A stretch of 64,000 nucleotides of DNA from Deltaproteobacteria bacterium (GCA_016218825.1 JACRCV010000087.1:62001-126000), one strand, 5' to 3'. Positions 46,062-55,670 are shown, counted from the first letter of the stretch. The notes: generated by a model from the sequence alone, not told the origin. Made by a program: numbers and translations.

Positions 46062-47219
46062 CTACGGCACGACCGCCCTACCGATGGTGCCGTCGCCGCA
46101 GCAGGACCAATACACCGCGCGACCGTCGACCAGCACGTCACACGGGTAGCTCTGGCCGCTCGCCAGGGTCTCGGGCGCGCCGCCGGTGATATTCACCCGC
46201 ATCACCTCGCCGGTGCCGCCGTTGGTCCAGAACACGTGGGTGGCGTTCAACGCGATCCCCTCGGGATCGCCCTGGCCGGCGGCGAGGGTCGTCGGCGTGG
46301 TCTCGCCGTGCCCGAGCTTCATGATCGCCCCATCATCGAAGCTCGTCGCCCCCAAGAGGCCGCGGTTCACCCAGAAGATGCCGGCCGCGGTGACCGCGAG
46401 GTTCAACGGGAACGGCTGGCCCGAGACCACCGGGGTCGCGGCCGAGCCGTTCTTCGGCATCGCCAGCACCGCGCCGTCCGCGTCGCCGTAGCCGCGCACC
46501 ACCCAGTAGAGCGTGTCATTATATAAGGAGAGCGCCCGCGCCCGCGGCTGGGCGCGCAAGAGGTAGGTCCGGTCGCTGCCGTCTCTGAGATCGCTCGCCA
46601 CCACACCGCCGTCCTCGCCGGTGACCCAGTAGACCGAGGTCTGGTCCACGGCGAGCGACCAGGGCATGTACTGCTCCTCGATGACGGTGGTCTGACCGCC
46701 GGTCGTCGCCATCTTGATCACCGCGCCCGAGCCGTGGTTGTTGACCCAGAACAGCTCGCCGTTCGAGACCGCGAGGTCGTAGGGCGCGACCTGAGCCGAG
46801 GCGATGGTGATCGCCGGGCCGCCCGACAGCGCCACCCGGCTCACCGCGCCGGCGTCGGTGTCGTAGCTCACCCAATAGAGGTTGTCGGCGTCCTTCGCGA
46901 GCCCGCGCGGCCACAGCCCGGCCGAGGCCACGAAGACCGCGGCCGCACACGGCGTCGACGACTCGCAGCCGTCGGCGGCGTCGAGGTTGCAGTCGTAGAC
47001 CCCGGCGCCGCAGGTCACGCACGCCCCGCCGGAGCATTCGCTCGCCGGCTTGCAGACGTCGCTCGCGCACACCAGCCCCGCGTCGCAAGCCCCACCGCCG
47101 GTGCACTCGCAACCCGCCGCGCCGACCGCGCAGTTGCTGTCGGAGCACCCGGGCAGCGCCACGCCGAGGACCACCAAGAACAAACAAAGGGGTCGTATGC
47201 CGCGCACGAGCACCTCCAT
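46062..47219 (-). CDS. Lipoprotein with Cys-rich head and YWTD-like beta-propeller
   Basis: 385 residues. The lipoprotein signal ends in GVALPGC. A Cys-rich head of about 75 residues follows (CECTGGGACDAGLVCASDVC). From about residue 95, blades repeat with L-[FY]-W-V: NLYWVSYDTDAGAVSRV, ELFWVNNHGSGAVIKM, SVYWVTGEDGGVVASD, GIFWVNRGLLGATS, HVFWTNGGTGEVMRV and AVYWSCCGDGTIGRAV. This is the LDL-receptor YWTD-type propeller pattern, about six or seven blades. It is probably a surface binding protein. It is divergent from the amylase operon (138 nt between starts), which may hint at shared control. A small patch around 46510-46530 uses rare AT-rich codons including TTA. Confidence 0.8.
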   Translation of the reverse strand: MEVLVRGIRPLCLFLVVLGVALPGCSDSNCAVGAAGCECTGGGACDAGLVCASDVCKPASECSGGACVTCGAGVYDCNLDAADGCESSTPCAAAVFVASAGLWPRGLAKDADNLYWVSYDTDAGAVSRVALSGGPAITIASAQVAPYDLAVSNGELFWVNNHGSGAVIKMATTGGQTTVIEEQYMPWSLAVDQTSVYWVTGEDGGVVASDLRDGSDRTYLLRAQPRARALSLYNDTLYWVVRGYGDADGAVLAMPKNGSAATPVVSGQPFPLNLAVTAAGIFWVNRGLLGATSFDDGAIMKLGHGETTPTTLAAGQGDPEGIALNATHVFWTNGGTGEVMRVNITGGAPETLASGQSYPCDVLVDGRAVYWSCCGDGTIGRAVVP

Positions 47220-47357
47220 TCAATGAGGGTGAGCGGCTCCCCATACCACAGCTGCACACCACGCGAATACCGCGGCGCGAGCAGTTCCGGATCCAAACGC
47301 GTCGGGTGTCAAACCCACAGCCAACCACAAGCGCCTCCAGGGCAAATGGGCAGCACA

Positions 47358-49793
47358 ATGAAGAATGCTTTTATTATTCGCGGCATTACAGTCTCCGTCG
47401 CCATCGGCCTCGGCGCCTTGGGGTGCGGTCGTCGGGTGCCGTGTCAGGGCGACCAATGCGGCTCGGAGCCGGCGGGGCTGCGCGAGTGCGGCCCCGGCTA
47501 CACCCTGGTCGCCGACGAGTGCGTCGAGGACCGCGCGCCTGCGGGCGTTGACCCCAACGGCCCGCAACCCACGCCCTGCGACCCGAACCCGTGCACCGAG
47601 GCGCACCGCGGCCTGTGTCAGGCGAGCGCTGCCACCTTCGTGTGCCGCTGCGAGCCCGGCTTCCACGACGACGGCCAGAGCTGCACGAGGGCGACCGGCT
47701 GCGACACGGTCGTGACCTACCGACCGGCGAGCGGCGAGAGCGTCGGCAGCCTGTACATCCGCGGCAGCTTCAACAACTGGGATCTGAGCCAGCCGATGCC
47801 GCGGCAAACCGACGGCAGCTACCGCGCCGCGCTCCAGCTCCAGGCCGGAGAGTACGGCTACAAGCTCTACGACCAGGACGCCGACCGCTGGTTCGAAGAT
47901 CCCGCGAACCCCTACGTGATGTTCGACGGCGCGTTCAAGAACTCGCGGCTCAGGGTTCGCGACTGCAACGAGCCGCTGTTGCTGCTCGCCAACGCGCCCT
48001 CGACCACCTCGACCTCCATCGCCTTCGACGTGCGCTACGTCGACGGCGCGAGCCTCGCGGGCGCCGAGCCGACGAGCCTGGTCGTCAGCCGCAACGACCT
48101 GCCGATCGCCGCCAGTCTCGACGCCGGCACCCAGCAGATCGCGATCCGCGACAGCGGCCTCGCGGCCGGCAAGCACACCTACCGCTTCCAGATCCGCGAC
48201 CGCGGCGGCCACACCTCGGAGCGCCTCTACGTCCCGGTCTGGATCGAGGCCAAGCCGTGGCGCTGGACCGACGCGGTGCTCTACTTCGCGTTCACCGACC
48301 GCTTCGCCGACGGCGATCCGACCAACAACCAACAGACCCCGGGCGTCGACTTCCGCGCCAACTGGCAGGGCGGCGACTTCGCCGGCCTCACCGCGAAGAT
48401 CGAGAGCGGCTACTTCGACGACCTCGGGGTGAACGCCTTGTGGCTGTCGTCGATCGTCAGGAACACCGCGGCCGCGGGCCAAGGGACGACCGACTCGCGC
48501 CAGTACGCCGCCTACCACTCCTACTGGCCGGTCGCGACCGGCTGGCGCCAGGGCCACGAGATCCAGGGCACGACCCTCGTCGATCCGCACTTCGGCACCC
48601 TCGAAGAGTTCAAGGCGCTGGTCGGCGCCGCGCACCGCCGCGGCATCCGGGTGCTGCTCGACCTGGTCGCGAACCACGTCCACGCCGACAGCCCGCTCGT
48701 AAGCGCCCACCGCAACGACGGCTGGTTCTACGACTACTTCCTGTGCGGCTACGACGAGCGCCCGGTAAGCTGCTGGTTCGCGGACTATCTCCCGGACCTG
48801 GATCACAAGAACCTCGCGGTGATGAACGCCGTGGTCGAGCACGCCGCCTGGCTGGCGATGGAGACCGACATCGACGGCTACCGGCTCGACGCCGTCAAGC
48901 ACATGGTGCACGAGCTGCCGACGGCGCTCCGGGCGCGGCTCCAGGAGACCGTCGGCACCACCGGCCTGCCGTTCTACATCGTCGGCGAGACCTTCGTCGG
49001 CGAGGGCGACGCGGCCGCGAGCCTGGTGAAGGAGTACGTCAACCCGAAGGAGCTCGACGGCCAGTTCGACTTCCCGCTCTACTGGCAGGTGGTCACGACC
49101 TTCCTGCGCGAGGAGCGCAGCTACGCGAGCCTCGAGGGGATGCTGCAGCACTTCGAGGGCTTCTACGGCGCCCAGGCGGTGATGGCGAACTTCCTCGGCA
49201 ACCACGACGTCGCCCGCGCCGCGTCGCACGCCGCCGGCCAGATCGGCGACATGTACGGCAACGGCGCCAAGGCCCAGGGCTGGGACAACCCGCCGGCCGC
49301 GGTCACCTGGGCCGAGCCCCACCTGCGCCTGCGGCTGGCGTGGACCTTCTTGCTGACCATCCCCGGGGTGCCCCTGATCTACTACGGCGACGAGCTCGGC
49401 ATGGAGGGCGCCGGCGATCCCGACAACCGCAAGCGGATGCGCTTCGACAACGAGCTGCACAGCGAGCAACAGACGACCCTCGCCCACGTCAAGAAGCTCA
49501 CCGCGGCGCGCCGCGCCCACCCGGCCTTCAGCACCGGCAAGCGCCGGCAGCTGCTGCTCGACGGCAACGGGCTGGTGTGGGCCTATGGGCTCGCGACCGA
49601 CACCGACCAGGCCGTCGTCGTCTTCAACCGCAGCGGCGGCTCGGTCACCCGCGACATCCCGGTCTCGGCCCTCGGCCTCGCCTCCGGGACCACGCTGCGA
49701 GACGTCGTCCACGGCACGAGCGTCACGGTGAACGGCGGGACGCTGAGCGTCACCCTCGGCAACCGCGACGCGGCGGTCCTGGTCGTAGAGTGA
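47358..49793 (+). CDS. Surface GH13 alpha-amylase lipoprotein with EGF-like and CBM48-like domains
   Basis: 811 residues from the ATG at 47358; an ATG at 47346 is also in frame. The lipobox is IGLGALGC. Domains: an EGF-like module at about 73-111 (GLCQASAATFVCRCEPGF), a CBM48/AMPK-type module at about 128-192 (LYIRGSFNNWDLSQPM), then a linker domain. The GH13 barrel starts near 302 with the conserved regions LVANHVHAD, GYRLDAVKHM (nucleophile Asp), VGETFVGEG (acid/base Glu) and FLGNHDVARA (transition-state Asp). All catalytic residues are present. It likely cuts alpha-1,4-glucans at the cell surface. The stop overlaps the GTG of the porin gene. Confidence 0.9.
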   Translation: MKNAFIIRGITVSVAIGLGALGCGRRVPCQGDQCGSEPAGLRECGPGYTLVADECVEDRAPAGVDPNGPQPTPCDPNPCTEAHRGLCQASAATFVCRCEPGFHDDGQSCTRATGCDTVVTYRPASGESVGSLYIRGSFNNWDLSQPMPRQTDGSYRAALQLQAGEYGYKLYDQDADRWFEDPANPYVMFDGAFKNSRLRVRDCNEPLLLLANAPSTTSTSIAFDVRYVDGASLAGAEPTSLVVSRNDLPIAASLDAGTQQIAIRDSGLAAGKHTYRFQIRDRGGHTSERLYVPVWIEAKPWRWTDAVLYFAFTDRFADGDPTNNQQTPGVDFRANWQGGDFAGLTAKIESGYFDDLGVNALWLSSIVRNTAAAGQGTTDSRQYAAYHSYWPVATGWRQGHEIQGTTLVDPHFGTLEEFKALVGAAHRRGIRVLLDLVANHVHADSPLVSAHRNDGWFYDYFLCGYDERPVSCWFADYLPDLDHKNLAVMNAVVEHAAWLAMETDIDGYRLDAVKHMVHELPTALRARLQETVGTTGLPFYIVGETFVGEGDAAASLVKEYVNPKELDGQFDFPLYWQVVTTFLREERSYASLEGMLQHFEGFYGAQAVMANFLGNHDVARAASHAAGQIGDMYGNGAKAQGWDNPPAAVTWAEPHLRLRLAWTFLLTIPGVPLIYYGDELGMEGAGDPDNRKRMRFDNELHSEQQTTLAHVKKLTAARRAHPAFSTGKRRQLLLDGNGLVWAYGLATDTDQAVVVFNRSGGSVTRDIPVSALGLASGTTLRDVVHGTSVTVNGGTLSVTLGNRDAAVLVVE

Positions 49794-51235
49794 CCCCGGC
49801 ACCTACCGCAGCACGGCCGCACCTGCCGACCGCCGGCCTGGTCCTGCTCATCGCCGCCGCCGCCGACAGCGCCGCGGCAACAGAGGCGATCGAAGCGCCC
49901 GCGCTCACGACCGGCGCCGACGCCGCCGCGGCCCCGGTCCCGACGCTCGTCGTCGGCTCGTACGGCCGGGTGGCGACCGGCTCGAACCTCGAAGGCCAAA
50001 ACGGCGAGCGGGTCCAGCTCGTCGACCACCCGCCGCGCCTGCTCGAGGGCACCTACGCCGAGCTCGACGTCGGCACGGTGTACGCGGTGCCACAGAGCTC
50101 TGCGACGCTCACCTCGCAGCTCACCCTCGCGCTCGGCGAGCGCCTGTTTCACTTCAGCGGCGAGTTCGCCGCCGACCTCGCGATCCGCAACCTCTACGTC
50201 GAAGCCGCAGATCTGATCGCGCCGGGGCTGTCGCTCTGGGCCGGCTCGCGGATGCTGCGCGGCGATGCGATCTACCTGTTCGACTTCTGGCCGCTCGACG
50301 AGCAGAACACCGTCGGCGGCGGCGCCGGCTACACCTTCGGCCGAACGCGGCTCGGGCTGCACCTCGGCGTCAACCGCCTCGCCGACCGCTATCAGACGCA
50401 GGTGATCCGCGTGCCGGATCCGGTGATCGGCAGCCGCGCGGTCCTGTTCCTCGACCGGCAGCGCAGCGTGCTGACCGCGCGCGCCGCGCACCGTCTGGCC
50501 CTGGCGAGCGGCCTGACGCTCTGCCCGGTGGTCTACGCCGAGGCGCACCACTTGGCCGCCGGCAGCTATCAGACCGCCGACCACCGCGTCGAAGCGCTGC
50601 CGGATGACTCCGGCTGGCTCATGGGCACCGAGGTCACGGTCGGCGGCGTTGCGCCAACGAGCCACCTGAGCGCGTTCTTGCGCTACGCTCGGGGGCTCGC
50701 GGCCTACGGCGAGCTCGGGGTGCCGTTCGGGCTCGGGACCGACAAGCGCGCCCGCCGCGCCAAGGAGCTTTCGGCCGGCCTCGACGGCAACCTCGAGCTC
50801 GTCTCCCGCCTCGGGGTGATGGCCGCGGCGCACGGCCGCTACTTCGTCGACGCCGATCCGAACGTCTATGACCGCGACGACGTCTTCGAAGCGACCGCGG
50901 CGGTGCGGCCGGCGTTCTCCATCGGTGACCACTTCCAGCTGGCCGGGGAGGCGAACGTCCAGTACCAACGCCCGAACGGTCTGTCGCCCGAGACCCACCG
51001 CCAGGAGAAGCCGCTCGCGTTCCAGGTCGGGCTGATGCCGACGCTGGCGCTCGAGCGCGGCACCAGCAGCCGGCCGGTGCTGCGCCTGATCTACGCCGCG
51101 ACCTTCCTGAACGGCGCCGCCCGCCTCACCTACGCCCCCGAGGTGCACCAGCGCTCAGAGCGCGTGCAGCACTACATCGGCGTCAACGTCGAGTGGTGGT
51201 GGAACAGCAGCCGCTACCCCGGGAGCAACGCATGA
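49790..51235 (+). CDS. Outer-membrane carbohydrate porin-like beta-barrel protein
   Basis: 481 residues from GTG overlapping the amylase stop (GTGA). The signal peptide has a long hydrophobic core (TAGLVLLIAAAADSAAA). The mature part alternates as membrane beta strands and contains LSLWAGSRMLRGDAIYLFDF and GGGAGYTFGRTRLGLHLGVN, as in LamB-type maltoporins. The end is VNVEWWWNSSRYPGSNA, close to a terminal aromatic strand. Placed between two amylases, it is most likely the channel for maltodextrins. The family match is by eye, and the sequence is divergent from enterobacterial LamB. Confidence 0.75.
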   Translation: MTPAPTAARPHLPTAGLVLLIAAAADSAAATEAIEAPALTTGADAAAAPVPTLVVGSYGRVATGSNLEGQNGERVQLVDHPPRLLEGTYAELDVGTVYAVPQSSATLTSQLTLALGERLFHFSGEFAADLAIRNLYVEAADLIAPGLSLWAGSRMLRGDAIYLFDFWPLDEQNTVGGGAGYTFGRTRLGLHLGVNRLADRYQTQVIRVPDPVIGSRAVLFLDRQRSVLTARAAHRLALASGLTLCPVVYAEAHHLAAGSYQTADHRVEALPDDSGWLMGTEVTVGGVAPTSHLSAFLRYARGLAAYGELGVPFGLGTDKRARRAKELSAGLDGNLELVSRLGVMAAAHGRYFVDADPNVYDRDDVFEATAAVRPAFSIGDHFQLAGEANVQYQRPNGLSPETHRQEKPLAFQVGLMPTLALERGTSSRPVLRLIYAATFLNGAARLTYAPEVHQRSERVQHYIGVNVEWWWNSSRYPGSNA

Positions 51236-53265
51236 GCACCCACCGCAGCAACGCTTCCGGGCTCGTCCTCGCCATCACCGCCGGCTGCGTGACGCCGGTC
51301 TATCCGGGCGACCTGCCGCTTTCCGACAACGTCGTCGATTGGCGCGACGAGATCATCTATCAGATCGTCACCGACCGCTTCGCGAACGGCGACTTCTCCA
51401 ACGACTACGGCGCGAACCTCTACGACCCGTCCGCGTACCACGGCGGCGACTGGATGGGGATCGTGGACCGCCTCGACTACCTCGAGACCCTCGGCGTCAC
51501 CGCGCTGTGGATCTCGCCGGTGGTGAAGAACGTCGAGGCCGACGCCGGCTTCGCCTCGTACCACGGCTACTGGACCCAGGACTTCACCCGGACGAACCCC
51601 CACTTCGGCGATCTGAGCGCCCTGCGGACGCTCAGCGACGAGGCGCACCGCCGCGGCATGAAGATGATCCTCGACATCGTCACCAACCACGTCGGCCAGG
51701 CGTTCTATTACGACATCAACCAGAACGGCCAACCCGACGAGTTCGGCATCGGCCAGGGCGGCGAGATCGTGCCGCTCGCGCAGGCGGAGCCGACCTCCGA
51801 CCTGGTGCGGATCAGCGAGTGGGACCCTGACTTCAGCGCCGCGGGCATCAGCTCGTGGACCTCGCTCGGGCCCTCGGGCCGGGCGCCGGTGGTCTTCGTC
51901 GCCGATCCGGAGATCAACCGGGTGCCGCCCTACCCCGAGCTGTTCGCCGCCCCCGAGGCCTACCATCGCAAGGGCCGGGTGACGGTGTGGACCAACCCCG
52001 CGGCCTGCCACTGCCCGGCGTCCGGCTGCGCCTACGACGACCCGTGCCGGCGACAGCAGGAGCTCGAGGGCGACTTCCCCGGCGGGCTGAAGGATCTCGA
52101 CACCCGCCGCCAGGACGTCCGGGACGCGCTCTTCGAGATCTACGCCCGTTGGATCGACGTCGGCGACTTCGACGGCTTCCGCATCGACACCCTGAAGCAC
52201 GTCGAGCCGGAGTTCTGGAACGACTTCTGCCCTCGGATCCGCAAGCACGCCAAAGAGCGCGGCAAGCACAACTTCTTCATGTTCGGCGAAGCCTTCGACG
52301 GCGACGACCGCCTGCTGTCGAGCTACACCCACGGCGACGGCGTCGACGGTGTGTTCTACTTCTCGCAGTACTACGACGTGATGCGCGGCCAGTTCTCGAG
52401 CGACAGCCCCCGCACCTGTGAGATCGAGCGCCGCCACTGCAACCGCTTCGGCTGCAGCGCCGACCCGTGCGGCGAAGGCGGCCCGATCCCGGCGCTCTAC
52501 GACGACACCCCGAGACCGGACGGCCTTCTGGGCTTCGACGGCCGGCCGCTGTCGGCGCGCCAAGTCCCGGTGGGCTTCATCTCCAACCACGACGTCGGCC
52601 GCTTCCTGTTCTTCATGCCGACCACCTGGAGTCAGGCGACGAAGCGTCAGACGCTGCACCTCGCCCTCACCTACCTGGCGACGATGGACGGCATCCCGTC
52701 GTTCTACTACGGCGTCGAGCAAGAGTTCTCCGGCGGCAACGATCCGGCGAACCGCGAGACGCTCTGGGATCCGCAAAGCTACGACGAACAGGTGACCGAG
52801 GGCGGCGCGCTCGTGACCCGGCCGAAGCGCTACGACGAGAACGGCGACGGCAGCGCCGACGCCGCCTGGGGTCCGTACGACACCGGCAACCCCACGTTCC
52901 GTCTGCTGCAGAAGCTGATCGGCATCCGCAAGGGCAGCGCCGCGTTGCGCCGTGGCGACCTGAAGTTCCGCTGGTCGAGCCGCGCCGCGACCGGCGACGA
53001 CGCCGGGATCCTGGCCTTCGAGCGCTCGACCGAGGCCGAGACCGTCCTCGTGGTCCTGAACCTGTCGCCCGCCCAGGAGAGCCACACGCGCTTCGGCGCC
53101 GCGACGATGGCGGTGTCGTTCGCGGCCGGCGCCGAGGTGCAGGATCTGCTCGACCCCGCGAGCCGTTTCGCCGTCACCCCGAGCGGCTGCCAAACGGCCG
53201 GCGGCGGCTGTCTAGACGTCACCGTTCCCCCTCGCCAAGCGCGGATCCTCGTGGTCCGCCGTTAG
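51232..53265 (+). CDS. GH13 alpha-amylase-type lipoprotein (second of the locus)
   Basis: 677 residues, beginning inside the porin stop (ATGA). The lipobox is LAITAGC. There is no EGF or CBM module; the GH13 barrel starts at once (DEIIYQIVTDRFANGDF). Conserved regions are DIVTNHVGQ, GFRIDTLKHV (nucleophile), FGEAFDGDD (acid/base) and FISNHDVGRF. Two Cys-rich inserts (ACHCPASGCAYDDPC; CEIERRHCNRFGCSADPC) are unusual for amylases and may be disulfide loops. It is more distant from the first amylase than a recent duplicate would be, so different linkage or chain-length preference is possible. Confidence 0.9.
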   Translation: MSTHRSNASGLVLAITAGCVTPVYPGDLPLSDNVVDWRDEIIYQIVTDRFANGDFSNDYGANLYDPSAYHGGDWMGIVDRLDYLETLGVTALWISPVVKNVEADAGFASYHGYWTQDFTRTNPHFGDLSALRTLSDEAHRRGMKMILDIVTNHVGQAFYYDINQNGQPDEFGIGQGGEIVPLAQAEPTSDLVRISEWDPDFSAAGISSWTSLGPSGRAPVVFVADPEINRVPPYPELFAAPEAYHRKGRVTVWTNPAACHCPASGCAYDDPCRRQQELEGDFPGGLKDLDTRRQDVRDALFEIYARWIDVGDFDGFRIDTLKHVEPEFWNDFCPRIRKHAKERGKHNFFMFGEAFDGDDRLLSSYTHGDGVDGVFYFSQYYDVMRGQFSSDSPRTCEIERRHCNRFGCSADPCGEGGPIPALYDDTPRPDGLLGFDGRPLSARQVPVGFISNHDVGRFLFFMPTTWSQATKRQTLHLALTYLATMDGIPSFYYGVEQEFSGGNDPANRETLWDPQSYDEQVTEGGALVTRPKRYDENGDGSADAAWGPYDTGNPTFRLLQKLIGIRKGSAALRRGDLKFRWSSRAATGDDAGILAFERSTEAETVLVVLNLSPAQESHTRFGAATMAVSFAAGAEVQDLLDPASRFAVTPSGCQTAGGGCLDVTVPPRQARILVVRR

Positions 53266-53285
53266 ATCGATTCAAGGAGCCTCTG

Positions 53286-54674
53286 ATGCTGAAGACCCAC
53301 CCTGCTCTCGCCGCCGTGCCCACCGCCTCCAGGAGACGAGACCCGAAGGAGCGGCGCCGGGAATTGCGCTTCGCGAGCCGCGCGGCGCTCGTCGCCGGGG
53401 CCGCGCTCTTGGCGGCGGTCGGTGGCTGCGGCGACGACTCGTTGCGCGACCTGTCGGGCGCGCTCGTCGCCGAGGTCGCGAACCCGAGCAGCACCGATCA
53501 GAAGGCGGTGGTGCACCTGTTCACCGCCCGGGCGCGCCTCGACCTCGAAGGCGCGCTCGCCGGCCCGGCGACGACGCTCACGGCGCCGAGCCTGCCGGTG
53601 GGCGCGGTGGACGTGAACCTGGTGACCTACGACGCCGGGGACCGGGAGCAGGTGTCCCGCTGGCAGCGCGACGTCTTGATCCGCGACCACGAGACCACCG
53701 AGGTGGTCTTCGACCTGTCGCAGCCGGCCTGCGTCAGCATCGACTGCCCGGCGGGCACCACCTACGCGCTGCGGGGCGCGAACGACGGCCGCAGCCGCAC
53801 CGCCTGCGTCGTGACCACGGTGCCGGCCGCGACCGAGGACTGCTGCGACGGCGCTGCGGCCTGCAACGCGCGGACCGCGACGTTGTGCGCCGCGACCGAG
53901 AACGAAGCGCTGGCGACGACGATCTGCAAGACCATCACCGGCTGCGAGGTCGGCAGTCCGGCGCTCACGAACGCCGCCGACGGCACGCCGTGCGCGACCG
54001 AGAGCGTCTGCCGCGCCGGCGACTGCGTCTCGAACCGCCCCGACGTCGGTTGCGCCGACGGCACCCGCGAGGGCTTCAAGGACCTCGGCACCTATCCCAA
54101 TATCGCGGCCTGCTCCGGCGCCTGGTCGGAGGGCGGCCTCACCGACCTGACCCTGGTGCCCAAGTGCGACCGGGGCGGCGGCAACGACTCGGCGCACGCC
54201 GACGGCGGCGGCTGCGGCGCCGCGGACCTGTGCGCCTCCGGCTGGCACGTCTGCCGCGGCAAGGCCGAGATCGCGACGCTGTCGGTCACCGGCTGCGACG
54301 GCGCGGTGCCCGCGGGCGCGCCCGACAAGTCGCTGTTCTTCGCGGTCTCGCAGCACAGCGTCAACAACAGCGTCTGCGACGACGCCGCCGGCGACAACGA
54401 CGTGTTCGGCTGCGGCAACCTCGGCCACACGCTCGCCGCCGACAAGAACTGCGCGCCGCTCAACCGGGCGCTGGCGAGCACCCAGGCGAACAGCTGCGGC
54501 TACAACGAGGCCGAGCCGCACCTCGGGCCCTGGGTCTGCGTCGGCGACGCCGCGAGCCACCTGCACGAGGGCGCGTTGGTGAAGAAGGACGGCTGCCCGA
54601 ACCGCTCGTGCTCGTACGACGGCAACCCGATCGGCAGCGCCGACAAGGGGGGCGTGGTCTGTTGCAAAGACTAG
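53286..54674 (+). CDS. Cys-rich lipoprotein at the end of the amylase operon
   Basis: 462 residues; AAGGAG precedes the ATG, 20 nt after the amylase stop. The N-region is unusually long and basic (about 30 residues, KERRRELRFASRAA) before the hydrophobic core and the lipobox AAVGGC. A first domain (about 50-155) is beta-rich. The rest has over 25 Cys, with segments CADGTREGFKDLGTYPNIAA and LCASGWHVCRGKAEIATLS that look like a disulfide-stabilised binding fold. No named family is recognised. Operon position suggests starch or maltodextrin binding at the surface, by analogy with accessory lipoproteins of other glycan loci; this is inference. Confidence 0.7.
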   Translation: MLKTHPALAAVPTASRRRDPKERRRELRFASRAALVAGAALLAAVGGCGDDSLRDLSGALVAEVANPSSTDQKAVVHLFTARARLDLEGALAGPATTLTAPSLPVGAVDVNLVTYDAGDREQVSRWQRDVLIRDHETTEVVFDLSQPACVSIDCPAGTTYALRGANDGRSRTACVVTTVPAATEDCCDGAAACNARTATLCAATENEALATTICKTITGCEVGSPALTNAADGTPCATESVCRAGDCVSNRPDVGCADGTREGFKDLGTYPNIAACSGAWSEGGLTDLTLVPKCDRGGGNDSAHADGGGCGAADLCASGWHVCRGKAEIATLSVTGCDGAVPAGAPDKSLFFAVSQHSVNNSVCDDAAGDNDVFGCGNLGHTLAADKNCAPLNRALASTQANSCGYNEAEPHLGPWVCVGDAASHLHEGALVKKDGCPNRSCSYDGNPIGSADKGGVVCCKD

Positions 54675-54688
54675 GAAGCGATCTTCTT

Positions 54689-54774
54689 CCCCGCCCCACC
54701 CGGGGGCGGGGACCGAGGGGTGGGGGTGGGGAGCGCGGCCGCAACGGCCGCGCGGGAATCAAATCATCGGCGAG
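54689..54774 (-). repeat. 3'-UTR repeat family, copy D
   Basis: Plus strand: hairpin CCCCGCCCC/GGGGCGGGG (54689-54711), G-rich tract GAGGGGTGGGGGTGGGGAGC, hairpin GCGCGGCCG-CAA-CGGCCGCGC (54733-54753), then GGGAATCAAA. The rpoH stop on the minus strand follows after about 23 nt. It lies between convergent genes. Confidence 0.82.
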
Positions 54775-54786
54775 GCGATCTCGCGC

Positions 54787-55653
54787 TCAAGCGGCTCTCT
54801 TACCGCGACCGAAGTCGGCGAACGTGACCTTGATCTTCTTCAGCACGTTGCCCTCGATCTGCCGAGCGCGCTCGCGGGAGATGTGGAAGTAGGTGCCGAT
54901 CTCCTGCAGCGTCTTCGGCTCGTCGCTCATGATGCGGTTCTCGACGATGAAGCGCTCCTTGTCGTTCAAGGTCGCCATCGCCTCCTGCACCTTGACGCGC
55001 ACCATGCGGCGCTCCTGGAGGTCGGCGATGGTGTCTTCCTGCGTCGCCTCGGCACCAACCAGCAGGTCGAGGTGGCGCTGCCGACTGCCGGGCTCGAGCT
55101 CTTGATCGAGCGAGAAGTCGTGCGCCGCCATCCGCATCTCCATGTCCAACACCTCGCCCTCGACGACCGAGAGGCGCTTCGCGAGGTCACGGGTCGACGC
55201 GACCGCGCCGTCCCCGGCGGCCCGGTCCGCCCGCTCGCGCTCGGAGCGCAGGCGGAAGAACAACTTGCGCTGCGCCTGAGTCGTACCTACCTTCACGAGC
55301 GACCACGAGCGGATGATGAAGTTCTGGATGTACGCGCGGATCCACCACACCGCATAGGAGATCAGGCGGTAGCCGCGGTCCGGGTCGAACTTCTTGACGG
55401 CCATCATCAGGCCGATGTTGCCCTCTTGGACCAGGTCCAGGAGCTTCAAGCCATAGCCGCGATACTCGTGGGCAATCTTGACCACGAACCGGAGGTTCGC
55501 GACGACGAGCTCGTGCGCGATCTTCAAGTCCCCGGTTTTACGATAAGATTCTGCCAGCTCGACCTCTTTCTCGCGCGACAATAGCGCGTAGCGGTTGATT
55601 TCGCCGACATAGCGGTCCACGGATTCGTTGCTCGACAGCACTGCGGATGTCAT
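54787..55653 (-). CDS. rpoH: RNA polymerase sigma factor, RpoH (sigma-32) type
   Basis: 288 residues. Region 2 is canonical (LVVANLRFVVKIAHEYRGYG, DLVQEGNIGLMMAVKKFDP, RLISYAVWWIRAYIQNFII). Immediately after it, QRKLFFRLR is the RpoH box, diagnostic of the heat-shock sigma group. Region 4 is EIGTYFHISRERARQIEGN. It directs heat-shock-type transcription. The leader has two inverted repeats just upstream of GGAGG, listed separately. GGAGGGGACGAAAA precedes the ATG. If there is more than one RpoH paralogue, its exact regulon cannot be told here. Confidence 0.9.
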   Translation of the reverse strand: MTSAVLSSNESVDRYVGEINRYALLSREKEVELAESYRKTGDLKIAHELVVANLRFVVKIAHEYRGYGLKLLDLVQEGNIGLMMAVKKFDPDRGYRLISYAVWWIRAYIQNFIIRSWSLVKVGTTQAQRKLFFRLRSERERADRAAGDGAVASTRDLAKRLSVVEGEVLDMEMRMAAHDFSLDQELEPGSRQRHLDLLVGAEATQEDTIADLQERRMVRVKVQEAMATLNDKERFIVENRIMSDEPKTLQEIGTYFHISRERARQIEGNVLKKIKVTFADFGRGKRAA

Positions 55654-55670
55654 TTTTCGTCCCCTCCAGC

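Noticed and set aside
46510-46530. AT island TTATATAATGACACG inside the propeller gene as an internal promoter
   Set aside because: It lies in frame, encodes a conserved propeller blade start (SLYNDTLYWV), and has no matching -35 box; it is better explained as local rare codons.
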